A DNA stretch of 64,000 nt. Source: Campylobacter concisus. Lineage in GTDB: Bacteria > Campylobacterota > Campylobacteria > Campylobacterales > Campylobacteraceae. The stretch covers positions 103,550 to 167,549 of the forward strand of contig NZ_PIRM01000004.1 of the NCBI RefSeq assembly GCF_003049735.1. Direction: 5' to 3'. Below the pieces are notes generated by a model. The model saw only the letters and a list, made by a program, of their open reading frames with translations, had not been told where the DNA came from and made no database searches. The first letter of the stretch is position 1; each line of letters opens with the position of its first letter. Position numbers and translations under genes: made by a program. Shown piece after piece: positions 17,335 to 25,918 of this stretch.

Positions 17335-19171
17335 AATTTTAACTATCGTCTTGCTCTCATTTATAATGCTTTTTGGTGCTGAAAATAATAAAACTCAAGA
17401 AGAAAATATACTAAGCCTAACAAATCAAATTTTGACTTTAAACAATCAAATCCAAATCATAAAAGCACAGCAAAAAGATACGAACTCAACAAAAGCTGAT
17501 AATTCAAATTTAGCTGGACTTCAAAAGAAAAAAAATGACCTTTTGGAAAAAATTCCACTATATGTTATGCAGATTGAAGTAACTCAAAACGATATTGATA
17601 AATTTATTTTGCAAAAAAATAATTTAGAAAAAAAAGTAGCTAGATTAGAGAAGCAATCAAACAAAGATGCTTACGTTCAAAGTGCTATTGAGCTTGAGAA
17701 AATGAAGATAGATTATGCATATTTCTCAGCTTTGATTAATCTTGAAGAGATATTTAAAAAAGGTGCTAAAGCAAACTCTATAAAAGAGGTGATAGATAAC
17801 GGACTTTTAAATTTACAAACAAATTCTTACGTCAGTATAAAAGAGCTAAAAGATTCACTAAATGAGACTTCAAGCTCTTACGATAACGCATTTGCTGAGC
17901 TTGATCTAAAAAAAGAGACTGATGAGGAAATTTTAATCTATCTTAAAAATAATGCTGATCTTCTAAGCTCAAGCATGATCTTATCAGAGCTAAATTTAGT
18001 CGATACGGTCGAATATATAAATAAGCTAACTTCTATAAATTCGGCAAAATTTAACGTCGGCAAGATCGTAGTTATAATCGTAGTATTTTTATTTTTTGTT
18101 TCACTTACAAGAATTCTCGCCAAACTCACATACTGGCTTATGTCACTTATTGCATCGGGCGAAGGTGTAAAGGAAGCAAAGGATCAGATAGTAGATATCG
18201 TTAAAAAGCCTATCTCTGCACTTCTTATCATTTATGCGCTAAATATTTGTATCGGTGTTGGCTTTTATCCAGTGCCAGTGCCACTAACTCTAGCAAATAT
18301 CTTCTCGATCGTCTACATAGTCGCGTTTTCATGGCTTGTCTTAACCATCCTAAATGGTTATGGCATAGTAATAATCGATAAAATCGCTCAAAAAAGCAGA
18401 CGAAAAGAGGTTGTAAATTTAGTTTTAAAAGTGGTCTATGTAATTGTATTAATAATCGCACTTTTACTAATTCTTCAAAAGCTTGGCTTTGATATATCAG
18501 CGCTCATAGCTTCACTTGGTATCGGTGGTCTTGCTGTTGCATTTGCTGCAAAAGACATCATCGCAAACTTCTTTGCTTCTGTCATGATGCTCTTTGATAA
18601 CTCATTTTCGCAAGGGGATTGGATAGTTTGTGGTGATATAGAGGGTACTGTTGTTGAGGTTGGCTTTAGAAAGACGACTATCAGAAGTTTTGATAATGCT
18701 TTAATCTTTGTGCCAAACTCAAAACTGGCAAGTGATCCTGTTAGAAACTGGAGCAGAAGAAAAGTCGGTAGACGTATCAGAATGCTAATTGGCATTGAGT
18801 ATGGAGCGACAACTGATGAGATTAAAAAATGTGTAGATGATATAAAAACTATGTTGATAAATCATCCAGATATTGCCAAAAGTGAGGATATAACAGCAAA
18901 GAAAAAAGGGCTAAAATATAGACAAAGTATAGTTTCAGTTGATGATTATGCTGGATATAAATCAAATTTATTTGTCGTGGTTGATGACTTTGCAGATAGC
19001 TCAATAAATATCTTAGTTTATTGTTTTGCAAAGACTATCGTTTGGGGAGAATTTTTAGATGTCAAGCAAGATGTAATGCTAAAGATTATGGATATTTTAA
19101 AGCAAAATGGTCTAAATTTCGCATTCCCAAGCCAAAGCTTGTATATTGAAAGTGTCAAAGATAAAATTTAA
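17327..19171 (+). CDS. MscS-family mechanosensitive channel, large form
   Basis: About 614 residues from ATG 17327; a GTG six bases earlier is also in frame. Signal peptide (RKILTIVLLSFIMLFGAE), a roughly 220-residue periplasmic coiled-coil region (two LxxxI-rich helices around 25-100), then four or more membrane helices and the MscS core: pore helix LGIGGLAVAFAAKDIIANFF, then the beta domain DWIVCGDIEGTVVEVGFRKT and FVPNSKL. Releases solutes on hypo-osmotic shock. Overlaps canB by 8 bases. Confidence 0.9.
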   Translation: MRKILTIVLLSFIMLFGAENNKTQEENILSLTNQILTLNNQIQIIKAQQKDTNSTKADNSNLAGLQKKKNDLLEKIPLYVMQIEVTQNDIDKFILQKNNLEKKVARLEKQSNKDAYVQSAIELEKMKIDYAYFSALINLEEIFKKGAKANSIKEVIDNGLLNLQTNSYVSIKELKDSLNETSSSYDNAFAELDLKKETDEEILIYLKNNADLLSSSMILSELNLVDTVEYINKLTSINSAKFNVGKIVVIIVVFLFFVSLTRILAKLTYWLMSLIASGEGVKEAKDQIVDIVKKPISALLIIYALNICIGVGFYPVPVPLTLANIFSIVYIVAFSWLVLTILNGYGIVIIDKIAQKSRRKEVVNLVLKVVYVIVLIIALLLILQKLGFDISALIASLGIGGLAVAFAAKDIIANFFASVMMLFDNSFSQGDWIVCGDIEGTVVEVGFRKTTIRSFDNALIFVPNSKLASDPVRNWSRRKVGRRIRMLIGIEYGATTDEIKKCVDDIKTMLINHPDIAKSEDITAKKKGLKYRQSIVSVDDYAGYKSNLFVVVDDFADSSINILVYCFAKTIVWGEFLDVKQDVMLKIMDILKQNGLNFAFPSQSLYIESVKDKI

Positions 19172-19181
19172 GGAGAAAACA

Positions 19182-19340
19182 ATGAGTGATGAATTTGATT
19201 ATGAAGAAGTAGAAGAAGACTACTCTGAATTTAATGACGATGAAGACGATAGTAGCGATAGTTATGACTATAATTACGATGAAAATGACTACAACTACGA
19301 AGATAGTGACGAGGACGAAGATAGTTACGACTCTTATTAG
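19182..19340 (+). CDS. Small wholly acidic Asp/Glu/Tyr protein
   Basis: 52 residues from ATG 19182, seven bases after a perfect AGGAG SD (19171-19175) that begins at the last base of the mscS gene. Composition is extreme: 27 Asp/Glu, 9 Tyr and no Lys, Arg or His. Short repeats of the type DYNYDEN / DYNYEDS are visible. I do not recognise a family. It is expected to be disordered and might bind cations or mimic nucleic acid, but this is speculation. The tight spacing and strong SD argue that it is translated with mscS. Confidence 0.65.
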   Translation: MSDEFDYEEVEEDYSEFNDDEDDSSDSYDYNYDENDYNYEDSDEDEDSYDSY

Positions 19341-19386
19341 AATGACTTAATGAAATTTAATGGAATAAATTTACAGGGAGTTTTGT

Positions 19387-20466
19387 TTGACACACGATTT
19401 TGTAGACCAAAGTAGTTATAAAGCGATCGATGATATCTATAAAACGATATTAGACGTTATGATAGCTGCAAATGCACTATCTTTGTTGCTTTTTATGATC
19501 ATAGCTACACCACTACTTTTTATGTGCTTGTTTTTTATAGCAGCTGGAATATTGCTTAGAATAAAATTTGACATAAAATATAGAGTATTAATATCCCTTG
19601 CATTTCACCTAAATATCATATTGCTTGTTACTATTATTGTTACTACAATGGGTTGGAATACTGGAATTTGGATAATACTTGTTGGTGTAATTTTTATAAA
19701 CTACTTTCTAGCGTTTGATTCAAAGAGTCTTACTTATATAATGGCATTTTTAGAATTAATCTTGCTTATACTTCTTTATTTTATTCATAAAGATGAGACG
19801 CCGCTGATCCCATCAGCTATACGAGGGACGATAGTCGTGTGCAGTATTGTTTTTGCTTTTTTTATTGTTTTAAGACTTTCAATGTTTGCAGATATCATCA
19901 CTTCTAGTGGATATCAGCAAATAAGAAAAGAGACGGAAGAGCTTGAAAAGGACTCAAAGCATGATTTTTTAACGCAGCTTTTAAATAGAAGAACAATAGA
20001 AAAAACTTTAAGATTTGAACTAATTGCCAACAAGGAAAGAAGTGGTAATACAAATTTAGTCATAATGCTAGGCGATATTGATAATTTTAAAAAAATAAAC
20101 GATACATATGGGCATGACTGTGGCGATGAGGTCTTAAAAGATGTAGCCAGTGCTTTGAAGAAATCATTTAGAGGTAAAGACTATGTTTGCCGCTGGGGCG
20201 GAGAAGAATTTTTGATAATCTTGCCCGATACAAAGATAGAATTTATCCACGAAGTGAGCAAAAGACTTAAAAAACAGATAAACAACGCAAAACTTCCAGA
20301 TAAAACTCCAGTTACTATGACCTTTGGAATGCTAATATGTGCAAATGGTGTTGAGGTGGATTTTGAGCAAGCCATAACTTTGGTAGATAAGCTGCTTTAC
20401 GAAGGCAAGCAAAATGGCAAAGACCGCATTGAATTAGAAATTTTAAAAAAGGGCTCGGATGCGTAG
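19387..20466 (+). CDS. Membrane-bound diguanylate cyclase (GGDEF), first of pair
   Basis: 359 residues from TTG 19387 with SD GGGAG six bases upstream. Five to six membrane helices (about 25-180), then a GGDEF domain: DFLTQLLNRRTIE, DIDNFKKINDTYGHDCGDE and the active-site GGEEF in CRWGGEEFLIIL. The inhibitory I-site RGKD lies five residues before GGEEF, as in feedback-regulated enzymes. Makes cyclic di-GMP from two GTP. No PAS or sensor domain beyond the membrane region. Confidence 0.9.
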   Translation: MTHDFVDQSSYKAIDDIYKTILDVMIAANALSLLLFMIIATPLLFMCLFFIAAGILLRIKFDIKYRVLISLAFHLNIILLVTIIVTTMGWNTGIWIILVGVIFINYFLAFDSKSLTYIMAFLELILLILLYFIHKDETPLIPSAIRGTIVVCSIVFAFFIVLRLSMFADIITSSGYQQIRKETEELEKDSKHDFLTQLLNRRTIEKTLRFELIANKERSGNTNLVIMLGDIDNFKKINDTYGHDCGDEVLKDVASALKKSFRGKDYVCRWGGEEFLIILPDTKIEFIHEVSKRLKKQINNAKLPDKTPVTMTFGMLICANGVEVDFEQAITLVDKLLYEGKQNGKDRIELEILKKGSDA

Positions 20467-21511
20467 AATTTCACTCTATACGGCTCAAAAAATTATCATA
20501 TTTTCAATATTATTAACTCACGTCTGTTATTTTTTTATTTTTTTATTTATGAAAGAAGAAATTCTAGCAGTTACGAATGTATTTTCAGTAGCAACCTATC
20601 TTTTTCTTTTAAGGCTTATTTACGATAGCCCTGAAAATAACAAGATAACAATGCTTATAGTCCAGCTTGAAATTTTATTTCATGCATTAGTTTGTATGCT
20701 GACGCTTGGATGGGGATACGGATTTGGGTTATTGTTTTTAGCATCGTCGCTAATACTATTTTTTACGTCATTTACCTATAAATTTTTTAACTACATAATA
20801 GTTGCAACGCAAATAATTTTATCCATAGTCTGCTATATATATTTAGATGGCCAGCCTGTAAAAGATTTTGACGGCTTTAAAGATCTACTTTTTGTTTTTA
20901 ACTTAAGTATAGTTTGTGTATTTTCAGTTATCGTTTCGTACCTTTTGGAGAGCTCAAATTTATTTATATTTTTAAGCATCTTAGAGGAAAAAGAGATGGC
21001 TGAAAATATCTTAAATCACGATCCATTAACAGGACTTTTAAATCGCACTTCAATGCAGAAAATTTTAAGTCAAAATGATCTTTATAAAAATAGGGACTTT
21101 GCTATCGTTATGTGCGATATTGATAACTTTAAAAAGATAAATGATACCTATGGACACGGCGCAGGAGATGCTGTTTTAAAAAGCTTATCAGGCATATTTA
21201 AAAACACATTTAGAGATAAAGATAGAGTAGCTAGATTTGGTGGAGAAGAATTTTTAGCAGTCGTCTTGGGCGTAAAAAAAGATGCAGCTGTAAGTATCGT
21301 AGAGCGTGTGAGAGAGACTTTGAGTAAAAATATAGTTGAGTTTGAAAACATAAAGATCAACGCAACTATGACTTTTGGAGTAGTTGCTCATGATGGTACG
21401 GGAGAATTTAACTTAGAAAAGATGATAAAACAAGCTGATAATCTACTTTATGCTGGTAAGCGAAGCGGTAAAAATATCGTTATGAGTGCGGATTACGACC
21501 CAAAAGCATAA
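20459..21511 (+). CDS. Membrane-bound diguanylate cyclase (GGDEF), second of pair
   Basis: 350 residues; the ATG overlaps the preceding cyclase gene by 8 bases. Same layout: membrane helices (about 10-170), then DPLTGLLNRTSMQ, DIDNFKKINDTYGHGAGD, I-site RDKD and GGEEF (ARFGGEEFLAVV). The catalytic halves of the pair are similar while the membrane halves differ, as expected after tandem duplication with divergence of the sensing part. Confidence 0.9.
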   Translation: MRRISLYTAQKIIIFSILLTHVCYFFIFLFMKEEILAVTNVFSVATYLFLLRLIYDSPENNKITMLIVQLEILFHALVCMLTLGWGYGFGLLFLASSLILFFTSFTYKFFNYIIVATQIILSIVCYIYLDGQPVKDFDGFKDLLFVFNLSIVCVFSVIVSYLLESSNLFIFLSILEEKEMAENILNHDPLTGLLNRTSMQKILSQNDLYKNRDFAIVMCDIDNFKKINDTYGHGAGDAVLKSLSGIFKNTFRDKDRVARFGGEEFLAVVLGVKKDAAVSIVERVRETLSKNIVEFENIKINATMTFGVVAHDGTGEFNLEKMIKQADNLLYAGKRSGKNIVMSADYDPKA

Positions 21512-21536
21512 ATTTAGAGGCAAGAGCCTCTAAATT
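21511..21536. terminator. Bidirectional terminator between cyclase and dctM
   Basis: AATTTAGAGGC (21511-21521) and GCCTCTAAATT (21526-21536) form a perfect 11-bp stem with loop AAGA between convergent genes. It directly abuts the dctM stop. Confidence 0.8.
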
Positions 21537-22820
21537 TTAATGTCCATACATTAGGTTTGGTAGCCAGAGAGAAATTTGTGGTATATAAGTAACCAAGATA
21601 AGGCCAAAGAATAAAGTAAGTGTCCACGGCAAGCATGCCATGATGACCTCTTTTAGATTCATATTTGTAAGACCGCTTGCAACAAATAAATTTAGTCCAA
21701 CAGGTGGAGTCACCATACCTATCTCCATATTTACAACTAAGATAATGCCAAAATGTATCGGATCTATGCCAAGTTGCGTTGAAATCGGAAGCAATAGTGG
21801 CACCATGATCATGATGACGCTTGAAGGCTCCATGAACTGACCCATGATAAAGAGTAAGATATTTACAAATATCAAAAATCCTATCATGCCGATATTTGCG
21901 TCAAGTATCATAGAAGCGATCGCTTGAGGGATCTGTTCGCTAGTTAGCAAATATGCAAAAACAACGGCATTTGCGATGATGAAAAATATCATAGCTGTTG
22001 TAAGGGCTGAGTCTAAGCAGATATCCCAAAGATCTTTTATTTTTATATCTCTATAGATAAAAAGCGAGATAAATAGCGCATAGACTGCACTTGCCGCAGC
22101 AGCTTCAGTTGGAGTGAAAATTCCTCCATAAATTCCGCCGATGACCACAACGACGATTAAAAGCGCCCAAAACGCTTTTGCAAATTTTTGCACTCTTACT
22201 TTAAATGGTTCAGCTTTAGTTGCTTTAAAGCCAAGCTTTTTTGCTCCGACATAAGTTTGAACAAGCATAAAAGCTCCAAGCATAAGACCTGGCACAACGC
22301 CTGCCATAAAGAGCTTACCGATACTTACCTCAGCGGTTACGCCATAAACTATCATAACAACCGAAGGTGGGATCAAAATTCCAAGCGAGCCAGCTGTAGT
22401 TATGCCGCCCACTGCGTACTCTTTTGGATAGCCAGCCTCTTTTATCGCTGCAAACATAATTGAGCCAATAGCCACAACCGTCGCAGGCGAGCTTCCAGAT
22501 ACCGCTGCAAAGATGATGCAGGCAAATATCGCACTCATAGGCAAGCCACCTGGCAAGTGCCCGACCATAGACTTTGCAAAGTCGATGATACGTCTTGCTG
22601 AGCCGCCTTTACTTAGTAAATTTCCAGCCAAGATAAACATCGGTATCGCCATTAGCGAAAATTTATTGATACCATCAAATATAAGCTGTGGGATCGTAGC
22701 GATGTCTATATCTGTAAAAAATATCATCGTTAAAACGGTGCTAGTTCCCAGTGAAACCGCGACTGGCACGCCTATTAGCATCAGCGCAAAAAGTAGGATA
22801 AATAAAAATGCTATTGTCAT
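21537..22820 (-). CDS. dctM: TRAP transporter large permease, DctM family
   Basis: 427 residues with 12-13 membrane helices. Typical segments are AIPMFILAGNLLSKGG, FAAVSGSSPATVVAIG, GSLGILIPPSVVMIVYG and MVTPPVGLNLFVASG. Imports an organic acid with sodium symport, fed by the DctP binding protein. Last of the dctP-dctQ-dctM operon. Confidence 0.93.
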   Translation of the reverse strand: MTIAFLFILLFALMLIGVPVAVSLGTSTVLTMIFFTDIDIATIPQLIFDGINKFSLMAIPMFILAGNLLSKGGSARRIIDFAKSMVGHLPGGLPMSAIFACIIFAAVSGSSPATVVAIGSIMFAAIKEAGYPKEYAVGGITTAGSLGILIPPSVVMIVYGVTAEVSIGKLFMAGVVPGLMLGAFMLVQTYVGAKKLGFKATKAEPFKVRVQKFAKAFWALLIVVVVIGGIYGGIFTPTEAAAASAVYALFISLFIYRDIKIKDLWDICLDSALTTAMIFFIIANAVVFAYLLTSEQIPQAIASMILDANIGMIGFLIFVNILLFIMGQFMEPSSVIMIMVPLLLPISTQLGIDPIHFGIILVVNMEIGMVTPPVGLNLFVASGLTNMNLKEVIMACLPWTLTLFFGLILVTYIPQISLWLPNLMYGH

Positions 22821-22831
22821 CTTTTTTCTCC

Positions 22832-23374
22832 TTAATCTTTGACTACGCTACCATGAGCTAGCTCATGTGCTTCGTTGCTTACGACATTTTCTGCAGGCGT
22901 TAGAGCTACTTTTATGGCTTTTTCAGTCGAGCGGTAGCTAGCTGTAACGAAGGCTATTGGAAGCACTACCATAGGTACCCATTGTGGTATGCCAAGGTCT
23001 ATTATCATCTGCTCTATCTCGTGAAGAATTTGTAGATAATCAATCGAATAGACTGCGATAAACAACAAAAATACAGTAGTTAGTACATGAGAGAAGATTA
23101 AACACGCTTTTGCAAGGGCTGGTGGAAATTTTTCCACCAAGATAGTCACGCTGACGTGAATGCCCTTATTAAAGCCGTATGCCGCGGCAAAAAACGCCGA
23201 CCAGATAAAAAGATAGTTTGATAGCTCGCTTGCCCAAGACCAGCTTTTATCGAAAAAATATCTAGCCATAACATTTGCAAAGGCTAGTAATGTTCCACTT
23301 GCGAGCCCAACTACTGCGATAGTTTTATTTAGTGAGGCTATCGCTATATCAAGGACATTGAAAAAACTCTTCAT
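22832..23374 (-). CDS. dctQ: TRAP transporter small permease, DctQ family
   Basis: 180 residues with four membrane helices and the family motif NVMARYFFDKSWSWASELSNYLFIW. Pairs with DctM to form the membrane unit. Its ATG overlaps the dctP stop by one base (TAATG). Confidence 0.92.
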   Translation of the reverse strand: MKSFFNVLDIAIASLNKTIAVVGLASGTLLAFANVMARYFFDKSWSWASELSNYLFIWSAFFAAAYGFNKGIHVSVTILVEKFPPALAKACLIFSHVLTTVFLLFIAVYSIDYLQILHEIEQMIIDLGIPQWVPMVVLPIAFVTASYRSTEKAIKVALTPAENVVSNEAHELAHGSVVKD

Positions 23375-24366
23375 TATTTTGTCCCAAGAGTCTTTTCTAT
23401 AAGGTCTTTACCGATAACATCATAAAATTTAGGATAGATTGACTGCATAACCTTTTGCCATTCGGCCTTTTGTGCGTCATCGATCTTATAAATTTCTAGT
23501 TTTTTACTAGCAGCGATGTATTTTTCAAGCTCAGCTATGACGTGAGCGTCCTCTTTTGCTGTCTCTTCTCTCTCGAAAGCTGTTGCTTCGCTTAGAGCTT
23601 GTTTTACATTTGCTTTCAGATCATCTGGTAGCTTACTCCAAAATTTATCACTCATAACGACTAAATAGCCCAAATATCCGTGACTTGAAAGTGTAAGCGA
23701 GCTTTGAACTTCGTGAAATTTTGAGTTATAGAAATTTGAAAGTGGGTTTTCTGTCGCATCAACTACGCCTTGTTGAAGTGCAGAGTAAACTTCTGAAAAT
23801 GGTAGAACTTGTGGATTGCCACCAACTACTTTAATTTGTTCTTCAAGTACCTTTGAGCTTTGGATTCTAAATTTTTGTCCTTTTGCATCTTCTGGCACAA
23901 GAACTGGCTTTTTGCTTGAGCTAAAATGCTTAAATCCAGCATCCCAATAATCAAGCGCCACAAAGCCTTTTTTTATAACAAGGGCTTTTAGCTCCTCACC
24001 GACTTCGCCATCTTGGACCTTATGAAGATGCTCTGCATCTTTAAAGATGAAAGGCAGGTCAAATAGCTGAAACTGCGGCACAATAGGCGTAAATTTTGAA
24101 AAACTTGGAGCTGCCATTTGAACATTGCCAAGCTTTAACGCACCAAAAACTCTATCATCGTCAAGTAGCTGAGCTGATGGGAAGACTTGAACTTTTAGTT
24201 TACCGCCACTTAGCTCCTCGGCACGTTTAGCGAAAAAGTCAGCCGCCTTGCCTTTTGGTGTAGAAGCTGCAACAACGTGAGCAAATTTGATCGTATAGAC
24301 CTTGTCTGCACCAAATGCTAAGCCACTGATGGCACAAGTAAAAAGTAAAGCTTGTAAGAATTTCAT
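23374..24366 (-). CDS. dctP: TRAP transporter periplasmic binding protein, DctP family
   Basis: 330 residues. Signal peptide MKFLQALLFTCAISGLAFG, then KVYTIKFAHVVAASTPKG and the DctP motif SELL-like KFRIQSSKVLEEQ, GGNPQVLPFSEVYSALQQGVVDATENP. Arg near the FRIQ motif normally binds the substrate carboxylate. The ligand is probably a C4-dicarboxylate or related organic acid but cannot be fixed from sequence. Confidence 0.92.
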   Translation of the reverse strand: MKFLQALLFTCAISGLAFGADKVYTIKFAHVVAASTPKGKAADFFAKRAEELSGGKLKVQVFPSAQLLDDDRVFGALKLGNVQMAAPSFSKFTPIVPQFQLFDLPFIFKDAEHLHKVQDGEVGEELKALVIKKGFVALDYWDAGFKHFSSSKKPVLVPEDAKGQKFRIQSSKVLEEQIKVVGGNPQVLPFSEVYSALQQGVVDATENPLSNFYNSKFHEVQSSLTLSSHGYLGYLVVMSDKFWSKLPDDLKANVKQALSEATAFEREETAKEDAHVIAELEKYIAASKKLEIYKIDDAQKAEWQKVMQSIYPKFYDVIGKDLIEKTLGTK

Positions 24367-24805
24367 CTTTTATCCTTTGTAATGGTTTTGTTAAACGCAT
24401 TATAAATTTCAAAAATAAAAATTTAGAAATTTTGTTTCGTAAATTCACACCTATTTATTTTTATATGTGTATTTTAGTAACAAATGTGGTCTTAAAGGCT
24501 AATTTATATTTTTGAAAAATTTTTATAGTTTTTCAATAACTAAACTTTTAAAGTATACTTGTTACTTTTTTACACATAAAATTTATTTTATTTTTACATT
24601 TAATAAATTTTTGAATCCATTTAAACAAATGCATGGGATATTTTGCTCTAAATTTTTTTCTATAAGTTTAAAAGCCCGCCAAAAATGTAAGTTTAGTCTT
24701 GCTTAAATTTAGCCTATATTTTGTGGCTAAATTTAAAAGATTTTTGTTTATTAATTTTTTATGGCTATAATATGAAACAACAAATTTTATTATTAAGGAA
24801 TTATT
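24367..24805. other. Divergent AT-rich regulatory region, dctP/sodB
   Basis: About 440 bases. It holds the sodB -10 box (24766-24771) and, on the other strand, presumably the dctP promoter. No coding frame is convincing. Confidence 0.5.
24766..24771 (+). promoter_or_regulatory. -10 box for sodB
   Basis: TATAAT in GGCTATAATATG, 35 bases before the sodB ATG, whose SD is AAGGA. Confidence 0.6.
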
Positions 24806-25423
24806 ATGTTTGAACTTAGAAAACTTCCATTTGATGCAAATAGCAATGCAGTAGTTAGTGCAAGAACCTGTGAATACCACTACGGCAAGCATCATGCAAC
24901 TTACGTAGCAAATTTAAACAATCTTATAAAAGATACAAAATTTGCTAACGCATCTTTTTATGAAATTCTAACAAATAGCGAAGGTGGGCTTTATAACAAC
25001 GTTGCTCAAGTTTACAACCACGACTTTTACTGGGACTGCATCGCTAAAAAAAGTGAGATGTCAAGCGAGCTAAAAGCTGCGATCGAAGTAAATTTTGCAA
25101 ATTTTAAAGAGGAATTTCTAAAAGCAGCCACAACACTTTTTGGCTCAGGCTGGGCGTGGCTTGTATTTGATCCAAGCAGTAAAAAGCTAGAGATTATACA
25201 AACTAGCAATGCAAAAACTCCAGTGAGTGACGGCAAAGTGCCGCTTCTAGTCGTTGATGTGTGGGAGCACGCTTACTACATCGACAACTTCAACGCTCGC
25301 CCAAAATACCTAGAGACATTTTATGAGAACATAAACTGGGAATTTGTAAGCAAAGCTTACGAGTGGGCACTAAAAGAGGGCCTTGGCTCAGTTGAGTTTT
25401 ACACAAAAGAACTTCACAAATAA
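24806..25423 (+). CDS. sodB: Iron superoxide dismutase
   Basis: 205 residues. Converts superoxide to O2 and H2O2 in the cytosol. Metal ligands are His25 (EYHYGKHH), His72 (YNHDFYW), Asp151 and His155 (DVWEHAYY). The GGLYNNVAQVYNH segment and FGSGWAWLV are typical of the Fe type. It runs about 10 residues longer than E. coli SodB at the C-terminus. Own promoter and terminator, so monocistronic. Confidence 0.96.
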   Translation: MFELRKLPFDANSNAVVSARTCEYHYGKHHATYVANLNNLIKDTKFANASFYEILTNSEGGLYNNVAQVYNHDFYWDCIAKKSEMSSELKAAIEVNFANFKEEFLKAATTLFGSGWAWLVFDPSSKKLEIIQTSNAKTPVSDGKVPLLVVDVWEHAYYIDNFNARPKYLETFYENINWEFVSKAYEWALKEGLGSVEFYTKELHK

Positions 25424-25428
25424 TATCT

Positions 25429-25447
25429 GGCGGGGTTTCCCGCCTTT
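25429..25447 (+). terminator. Terminator after sodB
   Basis: GGCGGG (25429-25434), loop GTTT, CCCGCC (25439-25444), then TTT, five bases after the sodB stop. Confidence 0.75.
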
Positions 25448-25490
25448 AAATTTCTACTTTTATCTAAATTTTTAAAGTCATCAAATTTAT
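25448..25490 (+). repeat. Degenerate direct repeat, copy 1
   Basis: AAATTTCTACTTT followed by an AT-rich stretch ending in TTTAAAGTCA and AAATTTAT. It recurs 156 bases downstream at 25604-25650. Confidence 0.45.
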
Positions 25491-25603
25491 CAGCAAAAAC
25501 TACCTTGTTTTAAAAGAAAGTGCAACTTCAAAAATAGCTCAAAATTTTGTTTTAGCAAACAATTTCTCTTAAATTTAAAGCCAGTGTGAGCTATCTCAAT
25601 TTC

Positions 25604-25650
25604 AAATTTCTACTTTGTTGAAAATTTTAAAGTCACTGCTAAATTTTATA
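25604..25650 (+). repeat. Degenerate direct repeat, copy 2
   Basis: The same AAATTTCTACTTT ... TTTAAAGTCA core as 25448-25490. The surrounding 25448-25918 stretch carries no credible gene and looks like decayed sequence. Short fragments such as AACTTCAAAAA recur near 25527, 25671 and 25838. Confidence 0.45.
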
Positions 25651-25822
25651 AGCCATGGGTATAGAATTTATCACTTCAAAAAGGTACAAATTGCTCGCTT
25701 TAATCTACTATATCGTGATTGAGAGAGGTTATATACTTAAATTTAAGCAAGCAAATAAAAACTAGTGTAGGCCATTTTGTCTTTAAATTTATTAGCAAAA
25801 CTTGATTTGATATTTAAAAATG

Positions 25823-25857
25823 TTGGGGCAATATTTACTGCTTCAAAAATGCCCCGA
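25823..25857 (-). terminator. Stem-loop downstream of the PatB-type gene
   Basis: TTGGGGCA (25823-25830) and TGCCCCGA (25850-25857) pair over eight positions with one G-T. On the minus strand the hairpin is followed by AACATTTTT, about 60 bases past the PatB-type stop. Confidence 0.5.
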
Positions 25858-25918
25858 GCTGTATTAATTAGGCAAGGGTAGCTTAAATTTCAAAGCCACT
25901 CAGCCAAATTTACTCAAT

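Noticed and set aside
22188..22463. 91-codon plus-strand frame inside dctM
   Set aside because: Antisense shadow of a clear membrane permease gene; the peptide has no recognisable features.
24512..24706. 64-codon plus-strand frame between dctP and sodB
   Set aside because: AT-rich Phe/Lys/Ile translation, no SD and no recognisable family; consistent with chance in an AT-rich promoter region.
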